Positions 53,132-61,499 of a stretch of 64,000 nt of DNA are shown here, one piece after another. How positions within the stretch are numbered: the stretch's first letter is position 1; every line of letters begins with the position of its first letter. A program made the translations under genes and the position numbers. The DNA comes from CAZUNO01 sp964621445 [NCBI: Candidatus Hadarchaeota archaeon] (GTDB lineage: Archaea > CAYQAE01 > CAYVLA01): contig CAZUNO010000009.1 of NCBI GenBank assembly GCA_964621445.1, positions 35,263-99,262 on the forward strand. Direction: 5' to 3'. The notes beneath the pieces are model-generated. The model was not told where the DNA came from. It made no database searches and was given only the letters and a program-made list of their open reading frames with translations.

Positions 53132-54244
53132 TTAGCTCTTGAACTCGGCCTCTAGCTCCCTTATTCTGTTCATGTAGTAACGGAAGTTCTCCCAAGGTAT
53201 ATCCGGAGGCGCTGCGTGGTCCAGGGAGGGAATGAATCCACCTCTCTCAAGCATGGGTTTCACCTTGCCTTCCAGCTCCTTGTCTATAGCCCTTTTGTCC
53301 TTAGCCAAGGCCAGCTTGTCCAGCCCGCAAAAGATGGTCAGCTCAGGAAACTCCTCGCCTATCTTCACCACGTCGTTCCCGGCTTGAACCTCAAAGGGGA
53401 TCATGCCGTTGACTCCCCCGCGCCGGAATAGGGGTAGCAGGTCGATCACCTTCCCGTCGCTGTCAACTATAACGTTTTCTACCCCTATCCTGTTGGCGTG
53501 GGAGGTTAGCTTACTATAGCAGGGGAGCAGGAACTTCTCGAATAGGGCTGGGCTGATCAGGGGGCCGTTTCTATAACACATGTCCTCCCACACCATTATG
53601 TAGTCCAAGTCAACGTTTTCCTGGACCCTGCTCAGGACCTCCATGTTGAATTTGGTCCAGTGATCCAGTATCCGCTTCACGAGGCCGCCCTCCCTGTACA
53701 TGAAATGGGGGACCTTGGAGGGTCCCAATAGATTGCGGAGATGGCCATAAAAGCCACAGAGGGGCATGGCGATGGGGAAGTCCCTGTCCGAGTATCTTTC
53801 AACCAGCTCGCTCCAGTCACCAGGATACCGCCTCTCGTCGCTGGCATCCAGTCTACCCACCAACTGATTGTAGTCATCCCCATTCTTTACCGGGAACTCC
53901 AGCCACTGGGGAATGGAGTTACCCTTGCCGGCCTTGAATTCGCGTCGAATCACCCCGTTCTGGTCCCTTACCACCCTTGAGTCCTTCCCCTTCTCAAGCA
54001 CCACCACCTCGAATTCTGGGAGGTAGGGAGTGCTGGTAAAACCCGACTTGACGGGGATCTTGGAGGAAAAGTGGAGAGGAGATATCTGAGGGTCCATTTC
54101 GAATACCTCATCGGGGTGACCCTCCAGCCCCTCGGACCTCCATGTGTCCAGGGTTTCCCCCCAGTAGGCAATGCACTCCCAGCGGAATGGCCTGTCCGGA
54201 TCACCGAATTCGAAAACCTCCAGTAATCTTTCCCTGGCGTTCAA
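53132..54244 (-). CDS. Uroporphyrinogen-decarboxylase-family protein (MtaA/CmuA-like)
   Basis: 370 residues of the URO-D superfamily, probably not a true haem enzyme: the usual N-terminal RQAGRY motif is absent. This branch includes methylcobamide:CoM methyltransferases and many uncharacterised bacterial paralogues. Visible are NARERLLEVFEFGDPDRPF at the start, MVWEDMCYRNGPLISPALFEKF in the middle and the late IFCGLDKLAL and SLDHAAPPDIPWENF. Starts with TTG. It converges with the macro-domain gene. A methyltransfer or decarboxylation role is possible. Confidence 0.8.
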   Translation of the reverse strand: MNARERLLEVFEFGDPDRPFRWECIAYWGETLDTWRSEGLEGHPDEVFEMDPQISPLHFSSKIPVKSGFTSTPYLPEFEVVVLEKGKDSRVVRDQNGVIRREFKAGKGNSIPQWLEFPVKNGDDYNQLVGRLDASDERRYPGDWSELVERYSDRDFPIAMPLCGFYGHLRNLLGPSKVPHFMYREGGLVKRILDHWTKFNMEVLSRVQENVDLDYIMVWEDMCYRNGPLISPALFEKFLLPCYSKLTSHANRIGVENVIVDSDGKVIDLLPLFRRGGVNGMIPFEVQAGNDVVKIGEEFPELTIFCGLDKLALAKDKRAIDKELEGKVKPMLERGGFIPSLDHAAPPDIPWENFRYYMNRIRELEAEFKS

Positions 54245-54407
54245 AACAAAAGAGGAGATGAACCTTCCCTAAAAAAAGCTTCCCGGTGGTTCGAATCGAT
54301 ATGCACTCCAGGCAACCCCGGGAGGCACAGCATCAAATCCATTTGGTGCCTTCTGAAGGAGAACACCTCGCCGTTTTTATAAAGAAACCCGGACATCAAA
54401 TACCTGA

Positions 54408-54974
54408 ATGAAGGTCTCTTCACTGGGGGAGCTACTCGAGGAGATAGAGAGCTGCCAGGATCAAACTGAACCGGATGACCCGCACGAAGAGACCGGGAAA
54501 TCCCCCGTTTTGGGGGATTCGAAAAAGAAACTGAGACCAAGATTGATATCCAGTTTGGACAAGGAATACCTAGAGGCCCTGTCACTGATTGGATATAGGA
54601 GGCAAGGGCGTGACCTCCTTCAAAGGGCCTACCGTGCCAAGGAAAGCGAGGTTGAAAACCGGCGCTGGCTGTCTCCCCCGACTGAACCGCTAACGGACCT
54701 GGATATCGAGTACCTGGAAGCCCTGATTCTCCTTGGGGACCGGAAATCCGCCTTGATCGAGGTCCATAAGATAATTGATCAACACGAGATAAGGGTCCAC
54801 GGGCAGATAATGGACAAGGAATCCGCCTCCTCCCCCATTGATCAGGAATATCTTAGGATCATGGAAATGATAGATCGGGGGCAAACTCTAAGAAATAACG
54901 AGAAGAAGGATGGACACGAAATCCTCTACCTTCTAAAGGACATTTTTAGATCGCTTAAGATCAGGAGCATCTGA
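54408..54974 (+). CDS. Hypothetical protein with three internal repeats
   Basis: 188 residues, highly charged, with no membrane segment. Three copies of a short helical unit occur: LDKEYLEALSLIGYRRQGRD (about 50-70), LDIEYLEALILLGDRKSALI (about 103-123) and IDQEYLRIMEMIDRGQTLRN (about 143-163), spaced roughly 40-50 residues. The unit D-x-EYL-x-x-(L/M)-x-x-(I/L)-x-x-R is likely a paired helix. Function unknown. It converges with the FrhB-family gene. Confidence 0.6.
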   Translation: MKVSSLGELLEEIESCQDQTEPDDPHEETGKSPVLGDSKKKLRPRLISSLDKEYLEALSLIGYRRQGRDLLQRAYRAKESEVENRRWLSPPTEPLTDLDIEYLEALILLGDRKSALIEVHKIIDQHEIRVHGQIMDKESASSPIDQEYLRIMEMIDRGQTLRNNEKKDGHEILYLLKDIFRSLKIRSI

Positions 54975-54992
54975 TTATCTTTCACCAGGGTT

Positions 54993-56150
54993 CTATTTTT
55001 TGGACTTTTTCTTTTTCTTCTTCTTTTTCCTCAGGGAATCCACCTCGGAGGGCAGCTCCAGGTCCCGCAAGGGCAGCGCCGCCTCCTCCCTCATAATCTC
55101 TATTAGCCTCTCGTTACCTTTCTTCCTCTTGGTGTGAGATAGCCTCCTGAGGGTCTTGGGCTTGGTCAGTTTCCGTCGTTCCAGTTCACCCCTCTCCAGT
55201 AGTCCATCAAGGATTTCCTCGCCCTCTACGGTCCTGGCTATAACCGCACACCAACCACCCGGAGCGCCCACCGAACCCACGGAGATGTCGGCGAGTTCCG
55301 CCGTAAAGTCCCTACAGGCAAGGCATCCAGGATTGACGACCTCCTCCATCTCCTTGAGTCCTATCTTCTCGGTTCTACCACCACTCTCGACCAGGAAGGT
55401 TCCCTTGATAGACAGCTTGGTTATCTCATTTGGGTCTATACCCCTCTGGGGCAGGAAATCGGTAAGCATATCCGAGCAGAAATTCTCACTGCAGAACAGA
55501 CCTATGGTCATTGTCACCCTTTTTGCCAGGTTCTTGGGGCCGCCTTTCTCCAGCTTTCTGTAGGCAGCTATATGGCAGGGAAGGCCAACGAGGGCCACCC
55601 TCTCCAGCCCCTGGTCCTTGGCCCATTTCAGGGCCAAAAGATTGGGCGAAAGATTGTACTTTGAGCCCGACGCGCTCCTCGCCTCATCCCAGCTCCTGGC
55701 CAGGTAAGGTTGTCCCTGGAAATTTTCGTTCTCCTTGCAGACAATAGCCCCGTCTATCAACTCGTTTTCGAAAGCTTGCTTGAGAATGGCAGAAACTACC
55801 CCACCGTCCTGACTAGATTCTCGAATCTTTGCGTCGGTTGCCCTCGCCGAAAATTTGGCCCGGTAGTATCCTAACTCGTCACGCTTACCCTCAAAGAGGA
55901 GTTCCTGCAGCTCCCTGGTATTTGAGAAACTCCTGGGACAGTGAACAGCACAAAGGCCGCAGGACACACAATCGTTTGCCTCATCCAGAACCGGACTGCC
56001 CTTAGGGGAGTAAACGATTGCATCCTTGGGACATACCGCCGCACACATCCCGCACCCCGAGCAAAGCCCCCTACCAACGACCTCCTTTCCTAGGGTATCG
56101 AAGCCCTCTTCCCTTGCTCGCTTCCTGAAAAGATCAATGGCTGATTCCAA
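54993..56150 (-). CDS. FrhB/FpoF-family iron-sulfur flavoprotein
   Basis: About 385 residues. N-terminal two-cluster ferredoxin (CSGCGMCAAVCP and CVSCGLCAVHCP, residues about 35-80), then the FrhB-type flavin and F420-interacting domain (VGLPCHIAAYRKL, GLFCSENF, NPGCLACRDFTAELADISVGS). Family members pass electrons between F420H2 and an iron-sulfur or membrane acceptor. I favour the TTG at 56150 (GGGAAG upstream); the frame extends to 56231. The C terminus is an unusual run of eight lysines then SKK, possibly for membrane or nucleic-acid contact. No other Fpo subunit is nearby. Confidence 0.85.
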   Translation of the reverse strand: MESAIDLFRKRAREEGFDTLGKEVVGRGLCSGCGMCAAVCPKDAIVYSPKGSPVLDEANDCVSCGLCAVHCPRSFSNTRELQELLFEGKRDELGYYRAKFSARATDAKIRESSQDGGVVSAILKQAFENELIDGAIVCKENENFQGQPYLARSWDEARSASGSKYNLSPNLLALKWAKDQGLERVALVGLPCHIAAYRKLEKGGPKNLAKRVTMTIGLFCSENFCSDMLTDFLPQRGIDPNEITKLSIKGTFLVESGGRTEKIGLKEMEEVVNPGCLACRDFTAELADISVGSVGAPGGWCAVIARTVEGEEILDGLLERGELERRKLTKPKTLRRLSHTKRKKGNERLIEIMREEAALPLRDLELPSEVDSLRKKKKKKKKSKK

Positions 56151-56310
56151 TTTATTACTTCCCTTTGGCCAGTAAATACCGCTAACTGAATTTCCCTCCC
56201 AACGACATAGAATAAATGTATTCGGGACCAAGCATCATTTCAACAACTGTAAACACCGGGGCTAAAACCAGTCTTTTTAAGTTAGCCTCCTAGGATGGGC
56301 TGTGAGAAAC

Positions 56311-56475
56311 ATGGAATCCCCAAGTAATCGCAAGGCTGAGCGAAAGCCCACCTCCAAGAACCTGGTAAGCAGGCTCCGTGATTATGTTGAGTCCAAGAAT
56401 ATGAGCTGCATACTGGAGAAGGAGGATGGGGCCATAGTGCTCCAGTTCAAGCGAGGCCGGTCCTGCCTGGGATAG
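56311..56475 (+). CDS. Small basic protein, 54 residues
   Basis: Starts at ATG 56311 (a GTG three codons earlier is possible). A TTTTTAA box at about 56274-56280, roughly 30 bp upstream, suggests a leaderless or near-leaderless mRNA. The product has a basic N terminus and an alpha/beta end (LVSRLRDYVESKNMSCILEK, then GAIVLQFKRGRSCLG). No family recognised. Confidence 0.5.
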   Translation: MESPSNRKAERKPTSKNLVSRLRDYVESKNMSCILEKEDGAIVLQFKRGRSCLG

Positions 56476-56519
56476 GCAATTGATCAAATTTTTCAACAAC
56501 ATCCGCCTCTCCTACCCAG

Positions 56520-56618
56520 GCCGGGGTAGCCAAGACTGGAAAGGCGGCAGATTCGAGAGGTAAAACCGTCATATCTGTTGCTCTTTTGAGCACGTGGGTT
56601 CAAATCCTGCCCCCGGCG
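56520..56618 (+). tRNA. tRNA-Ser(CGA) with a 15-base intron
   Basis: Acceptor GCCGGGG (56520-56526) pairs with CCCCGGC (56611-56617); discriminator G at 56618; CCA not encoded. D stem GCC/GGC; anticodon stem GCAGA (56547-56551) with TCTGT (56574-56578); loop T-T-CGA-G. Long variable arm GCTC-TTTT-GAGC (56580-56591) marks a class II tRNA, and the G discriminator fits serine. The insertion 56558-56572 lies at 37/38, but its bulge-helix-bulge is imperfect, so boundaries may shift by a base or two. AAATTTTT near 56486-56493 is a plausible promoter box. Confidence 0.9.
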
Positions 56619-56666
56619 CTCTTTTACCGGTATGACTCCTAATTTTGGGGTGTATATTTTTTTCAG

Positions 56667-56852
56667 GATGAGACTTGGCACAAAGAAGCGGGTTATTCAT
56701 TCTTACTCATCGCTATACCGGCTGATTGGTAGAAGAAGACCGCTGAGAAACAGGGCTTAAGCATATCTAGGATCGTAATTGAACATTTTGAGAACTCGTT
56801 TAGAAGGGGTCCCTTTCCTTTAGCCCAGTCCGAGCTGGTATCGAATGGGTAA
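56667..56852 (+). pseudogene. Remnant of a small ribbon-helix-helix-like gene
   Basis: One frame reads a strand-like IAIPADW, an in-frame TAG at 56730-56732, then KTAEKQGLSISRIVIEHFE, and stops at 56850. The pattern I-P-x-x-W-x-x-K-x-x-A-x-x-GLSIS is common in archaeal ribbon-helix-helix or MarR-like small proteins. With no start codon context and a stop in the middle it looks like a remnant. The rest of 56619-57021 shows nothing else convincing. Confidence 0.35.
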
Positions 56853-57051
56853 AGGAATATCCAAATAGCTCCTGGGAGACATGAGGATCTCGCAGGGAGA
56901 GACCACACAGCGCCCTAACACCGGAATCACGTATCGAGAGTCATTTGAGAGGTTTACTAATAGCTCCAGGAGTCGTTTTGGATGTGATTTCCGGGCCCAG
57001 CACCAAGACCTCAACCCTTAAATGGGAGAAGGCAAATTTCTTCTCGAAGGC

Positions 57052-60000
57052 ATGGCCCCCGCACCTCGCGACCTCTCAGAGATATCCACTTTTGCCATAC
57101 CGACGCTGCGGACCTTCTTTGTTCTAACTTGCTTTCTCTCGCTATTGCTACCCAATGTTATTGCCGACAATGGACTGGCTTCGGAGTACCTTGTCCAGAT
57201 ATATCCAATGAGAACGGAGATTGTTGAGGGTGAATCAGTCATGGTCCGGGTCAGCGTCTACAGGCGGAGCTACGAGGGACCAAATCAAGGGGTTTCGGGT
57301 GCAGTCATATACCTTGCCGTCACCCATGGAACCTACCAACCACAGAGCCGGGTCACCGATGCCTCGGGCAGGTGCACATTCACGTACTTCGCCCCGGATG
57401 GACTATCACAACCCCTCAGCGCGAACCTCACCGCTATAGGCAACATAGGCGAGGTCCTGTTGCCCGCCGCATCTTACCAGATTCACGTCGCGCTGGCGCC
57501 CAATCTCGAGGTTCAACTCGACGGGCCTCTTCAAGTCCAGGTAGGTGGGCCGCCCGTGAACTACACTGTATCCGTGAGCTGTGAGGGAGAGCCTGTGAGG
57601 ATGGCAGAGTTCACACCGTCGGCTACGGCCGGAGGTATTGGACAACAATCTGACTGGACAAATGGAAGCGGCGGGGCGAAATTCGAATATCTACCTTCCG
57701 AAAACTACACCGGCCCACTGGACCTGACGGTGAGAGCATACAAGGGAGGATATCAAGATGGCTATGGTTACAAGACCATCGTACTGGTCCATGCCATCGG
57801 ACCTCTGGAAGCCGAGTTGAGCACCGACCGCCCCTTCTGCAAGAGTTGGGCAAGCCTCCTTCTCACCTGCAACGTAACAAGGGCCGGCTTTCCGGTAGAG
57901 AATGCCGCCATTGACTGGGAAGCAAATGAAGGCTGGTTGAATGCGTCCCGGACAAACACCAATCATAGCGGCCTCTCCAGCATCATCTATACTGCCACGG
58001 CGGATCAGGAAGGGCCCTGGTCGGGTAATGTCACCATAACCGCCCACGTTGATTATCCCGGTGAACAGGCGGACGCCCAATACGTTTTCCAAGTCCTGGG
58101 TCAGGAGTTGGACTGGCAGGCAAATGTTGGATGCAGATTCAACCACGCCCAGCTCTTTCCAGGGGAGATCTTCCAGGTCAAGCCAAGCTACTATGTACCC
58201 CATGGCACCTCCGATTTCGTGGCCGGAATGGCGGTGGACTTCATCGTCAAACAACCCTCAGGGGAGGAATACGTTACGGTCAACCTGGCGGAGAATCTCA
58301 GAGTCAGAGATGGGCTCTCGTGGTACCCCGGCTGGAGCGAGGTCCTCACGGTCCCGGATGGGGTTACTGCCGGCGACTATCCATGGGATATCGTCGTCAC
58401 CTCCCCTAACCGAGTTCACGTCTACGGCAGGCTTTCCCCACACCCTGATCTCAACCTCAATCCTACCGGGATCGATGACTGGACGATATTGATGTACATA
58501 AACGGGGACAACGATCTCACCTCTTACTACGACCAGCTTGTCGACCTTTTGGAATCCGAGGCCCCCGACGGCGAATTCCGCGTCCTGTTGCAGTACGACC
58601 GTAAGCCCCAAAATGATGGGCATGAGACCTCATATGGAGCGATTAGGGCCGAGCTCATGCCGAATCCCGCCAATGACAGGTTCGATTCCCCGGTTTTAGG
58701 GAGATTGAGTAGCGTCGACTCGGGAGATAGACAGACTCTGAAGGATTTCATGATGTGGGGCAGCCACTATGCGCCGGCGGGCCACTACTGTCTCGTTATT
58801 TCGGACCACGGTGGTGCCTTTGAGGGAGTCTCCTATGACTACTCCTGCCAAAGCGTCATCGCTCCTACCGAGATCGCCTCAATGTTCTCAAGACATACGG
58901 TCTTCAGTCCCTTCAACTTCGATGCTGCGCGGAGGGATCTGGATGTCATGGTTTTCGACGCATGCTCCATGTCCTCGATGGAGGCCAGCTACTACTTTGG
59001 GAATGGCGCCAGGTATCTGGTCGCCAGCACCACGGTTATGGTCTGGCCCGGTCTCTATACACCGGGAGCCTTGGAGAACCTGCGTTCCTTCTACGATACC
59101 TTCGACTCGTCGCCAACGCCGCTCCAGTTAGCATCAGACTTCATCGCGGCGTGCGATCAGTACTGGATTCAACGTGACTTTCCGGCCTGTGTAATTGACC
59201 TCGAGAAGGCCAACGACACGATCTACGCGTTCAATGACCTCTGCGAATTCCTGGTAGATCACTGGAGCTTTTTCGGTGACGGTGTGAACGAGGCGATCGA
59301 AGATACCCAGAGGCTCCGGGGGCCTTCCGAGGGCGCCTGGTGGCTGATGGATCTCGGGACAATGGTTCAGAATATCAAGGACGAGCTGATGAGCTACGTA
59401 ATCGACCCGGTCGGCTACCTAGCGGTCCAGCATGCTGATGAAGTACTCGATAAACTCGATGAGGCCGTTGTCAATTACATCCCTGTTGAGGGGATCACCG
59501 GGCTTAACCTGTTCGTGCCCCATTCTCGCAGCCTTTGGGAGGAGGAGAAGGATTCCTACGAGATGAGTAAGATCATGTGGGGCCATGCCTGGTGCCGGCT
59601 ACTAGATACGCTCTGGATCCTCCCTCACGACACGACAGGAGAGTCGGAGGAAGAATTTGTGCCCCTTGAACAGGTTCAGCCCACCATCATCGACCAGAAT
59701 GATGATGGCAACGGGGACATCGTGGCGGTAAACTTCCCCAAAGAAATGGAAAACCCGGCAAACCAGTTCGTTGTAGTGGATCTAATCGGGCAGGGATCTC
59801 GTCTCTCAACATCCAGTCTCTATAATCTATCCTCGAGGTCCGTCCTGAGACTCGGGCCCGGCTTGCAGGAAACCGAGACCGCTTTCCTGAGGCCAGGTGA
59901 GGAAGGTTTCCACACCCTAATGGTTTCCATCGTATCGGACGACGGTAGGATCGTGAACCAGGGCTTTCTGGCAAATGCCACTTTGAAACCTGTGGAAGAC

Positions 60001-60987
60001 AACAACACCGATCCGGAGCTATCCATCTCCGCACAACCCCGTGCCGTGAAAGCTGGGGAATCGGTTGAGTTCACTGCTTCCGTTCATGACCCCGATGGCG
60101 ACCGAGTTCAGCTCTGGTGGGATTTCGATGACCGGGACGGGATATCCATAGACTCCACAAATGCCACAGAGAACCGATTCTATCTCAGTCCCGGCCGGAT
60201 AACCGTCACCTGCATAGCTTCAGATGGCTCAACCGCCGTTGTTGACACCCTTGATTTGAACGTGACCCCCGCGGTCGACAATACTGAACCTTTCGCCAAT
60301 ATGACAGCGGTTCTGGACGAGGTCAGGACGGTGCTAATCAATGCTTCATCTTCTTTTGACCCTGACGGGGACCAAATGGAATACAGGTTTAGCTTTGGGG
60401 ACGGGTTCTTCTCCGGATGGCAGGCCTCACCCGTTATGCTCCATAGCTATCCAAAAAGCAGCAACTACACCTGCTCTCTCAAAGTTCGGGACCTCAGGGG
60501 AGGGGAGTCGGATAGGGTATTCCTGACCGTTGATTCCGGGGGGCCTGTCAGGAATCATCGCCCGCAGGCTGAGCTATCCATGCCCGTGAATGAAGTTGGC
60601 ACGCTCACAGAGGTTTTTGCCAACGGTTCAACGTCCCGCGACCGGGACTCCGATGAGCTCGAGTACCTCTTTGATTGGGGGGACGGAAATGCCACCATCT
60701 GGGGATCTGAATCCTCGGCCTCACACTGCTATTCTCATTTGGGTAACTTCACCGTGACCCTGAGTGTCCGTGACCCGGCAGGTCTCCGTGACTCTGACAC
60801 GAGAGTTCTAAGGGTCGAGGAAGCCCCCAAAACCCCGATCTGCTTGGCATTCATGATTTCATTTGCGCTTTTTATCGGCACGAATATTCCACCAACTTCC
60901 GAAACCCCATTGACGGAAAAGGTGCATTTCAGTAGGCTATTGGAGATCGGAGAATTGGAAAAGATCACCTATCGGACCGGACCTTAA
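57052..60987 (+). CDS. Secreted clostripain-family (C11) protease with Ig-like and PKD domains
   Basis: About 1311 residues. Signal peptide (FFVLTCFLSLLLPNVIA), then three or four Ig/invasin-like beta domains to about residue 470. The C11 peptidase domain follows: WTILMYINGDNDL start, catalytic His in LVISDHGGAF, catalytic Cys in MVFDACSMSSMEASYYF. A linker domain, three PKD-type domains (WDFDDRDG, RFSFGDGFFS, LFDWGDGNA) and a C-terminal hydrophobic segment (ICLAFMISFALFIGT) complete it. I start at ATG 57052 because TTAAATG at 57017-57023 looks like its TATA box; the frame opens at 57022. It should cleave after arginine or lysine at the cell surface. Confidence 0.88.
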   Translation: MAPAPRDLSEISTFAIPTLRTFFVLTCFLSLLLPNVIADNGLASEYLVQIYPMRTEIVEGESVMVRVSVYRRSYEGPNQGVSGAVIYLAVTHGTYQPQSRVTDASGRCTFTYFAPDGLSQPLSANLTAIGNIGEVLLPAASYQIHVALAPNLEVQLDGPLQVQVGGPPVNYTVSVSCEGEPVRMAEFTPSATAGGIGQQSDWTNGSGGAKFEYLPSENYTGPLDLTVRAYKGGYQDGYGYKTIVLVHAIGPLEAELSTDRPFCKSWASLLLTCNVTRAGFPVENAAIDWEANEGWLNASRTNTNHSGLSSIIYTATADQEGPWSGNVTITAHVDYPGEQADAQYVFQVLGQELDWQANVGCRFNHAQLFPGEIFQVKPSYYVPHGTSDFVAGMAVDFIVKQPSGEEYVTVNLAENLRVRDGLSWYPGWSEVLTVPDGVTAGDYPWDIVVTSPNRVHVYGRLSPHPDLNLNPTGIDDWTILMYINGDNDLTSYYDQLVDLLESEAPDGEFRVLLQYDRKPQNDGHETSYGAIRAELMPNPANDRFDSPVLGRLSSVDSGDRQTLKDFMMWGSHYAPAGHYCLVISDHGGAFEGVSYDYSCQSVIAPTEIASMFSRHTVFSPFNFDAARRDLDVMVFDACSMSSMEASYYFGNGARYLVASTTVMVWPGLYTPGALENLRSFYDTFDSSPTPLQLASDFIAACDQYWIQRDFPACVIDLEKANDTIYAFNDLCEFLVDHWSFFGDGVNEAIEDTQRLRGPSEGAWWLMDLGTMVQNIKDELMSYVIDPVGYLAVQHADEVLDKLDEAVVNYIPVEGITGLNLFVPHSRSLWEEEKDSYEMSKIMWGHAWCRLLDTLWILPHDTTGESEEEFVPLEQVQPTIIDQNDDGNGDIVAVNFPKEMENPANQFVVVDLIGQGSRLSTSSLYNLSSRSVLRLGPGLQETETAFLRPGEEGFHTLMVSIVSDDGRIVNQGFLANATLKPVEDNNTDPELSISAQPRAVKAGESVEFTASVHDPDGDRVQLWWDFDDRDGISIDSTNATENRFYLSPGRITVTCIASDGSTAVVDTLDLNVTPAVDNTEPFANMTAVLDEVRTVLINASSSFDPDGDQMEYRFSFGDGFFSGWQASPVMLHSYPKSSNYTCSLKVRDLRGGESDRVFLTVDSGGPVRNHRPQAELSMPVNEVGTLTEVFANGSTSRDRDSDELEYLFDWGDGNATIWGSESSASHCYSHLGNFTVTLSVRDPAGLRDSDTRVLRVEEAPKTPICLAFMISFALFIGTNIPPTSETPLTEKVHFSRLLEIGELEKITYRTGP

Positions 60988-61171
60988 ACGCAACCAAGAC
61001 CGTCGCTTGGTATTCCGTTATCTCGTCGCCCTCAACCAGTGCCCTGAGGTCCTTAACCTCTACCCACTTTATGCCCTTCAGAGTCCTCGCGGCCTCGGAA
61101 AATGCATCCTGAACGGCCTCGGAAAAGCCCTCATCCGAGGCGCCCACCAGCTCGATCTTCTTGAATACCAC
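60965..61171 (-). CDS. Dodecin
   Basis: 68-residue flavin-storage protein that assembles as a dodecamer. Matches along its length: KKIELVGASDEGFSEAVQDA, the aromatic flavin-stacking W in GIKWVEVKD, and ITEYQATVLVAFKV. GGTGGG precedes the GTG start at 61171. It overlaps the protease gene end by 23 bp in the opposite direction. Confidence 0.94.
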   Translation of the reverse strand: MVFKKIELVGASDEGFSEAVQDAFSEAARTLKGIKWVEVKDLRALVEGDEITEYQATVLVAFKVRSDR

Positions 61172-61239
61172 TTGCCCACCACTCTAGATTACTTGCCTTT
61201 CCCTTTTAAGCTTGCCGTAGGGTGGTAGCAGAGAGGCCC

Positions 61240-61407
61240 CTAGACACCGCCAGTGGTTGTCCGGTACATCTTTCCGTATCGGGCCTTACTTATGGGGACT
61301 TCGAATAGTACTCCGCCGAACACCTTCCAGGCTCTGTTGGTTTGCCACTGGTTTTCAGCCCTCCAGATTATAGCTCGAAGTAACTTGAATTCGTAAAACT
61401 GATCCAC
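61240..61407 (-). CDS. Possible 55-residue protein or gene remnant
   Basis: The 61172-61499 gap contains one protein-like frame on the minus strand, with aromatic-rich sequence (YEFKLLRAIIWRAENQWQ, WKVFGGVLFEVPIS, RYGKMYRTT). It can begin at a GTG at 61407 but the frame opens further back to a stop near 61440 without a ribosome-binding site. It may be the tail of a lost gene. Nothing else seen in this gap. Confidence 0.3.
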   Translation of the reverse strand: MDQFYEFKLLRAIIWRAENQWQTNRAWKVFGGVLFEVPISKARYGKMYRTTTGGV

Positions 61408-61499
61408 TTGATTGGATCGTAAAGGGCTATTCCCTGGACCTTATCCCAGAATCCTATTCCCAAATCCAGCGGCGCAGGAGTCCTTCCAGAGGCCAGGGT

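Noticed and set aside
54280-54320. GGTTCGAATCG resembling a T-loop
   Set aside because: No matching T stem or acceptor stem; not a tRNA.
56730-56732. In-frame TAG read as pyrrolysine
   Set aside because: TAG is used as the ordinary stop of many genes here, and no pyl genes or methylamine methyltransferases are visible.
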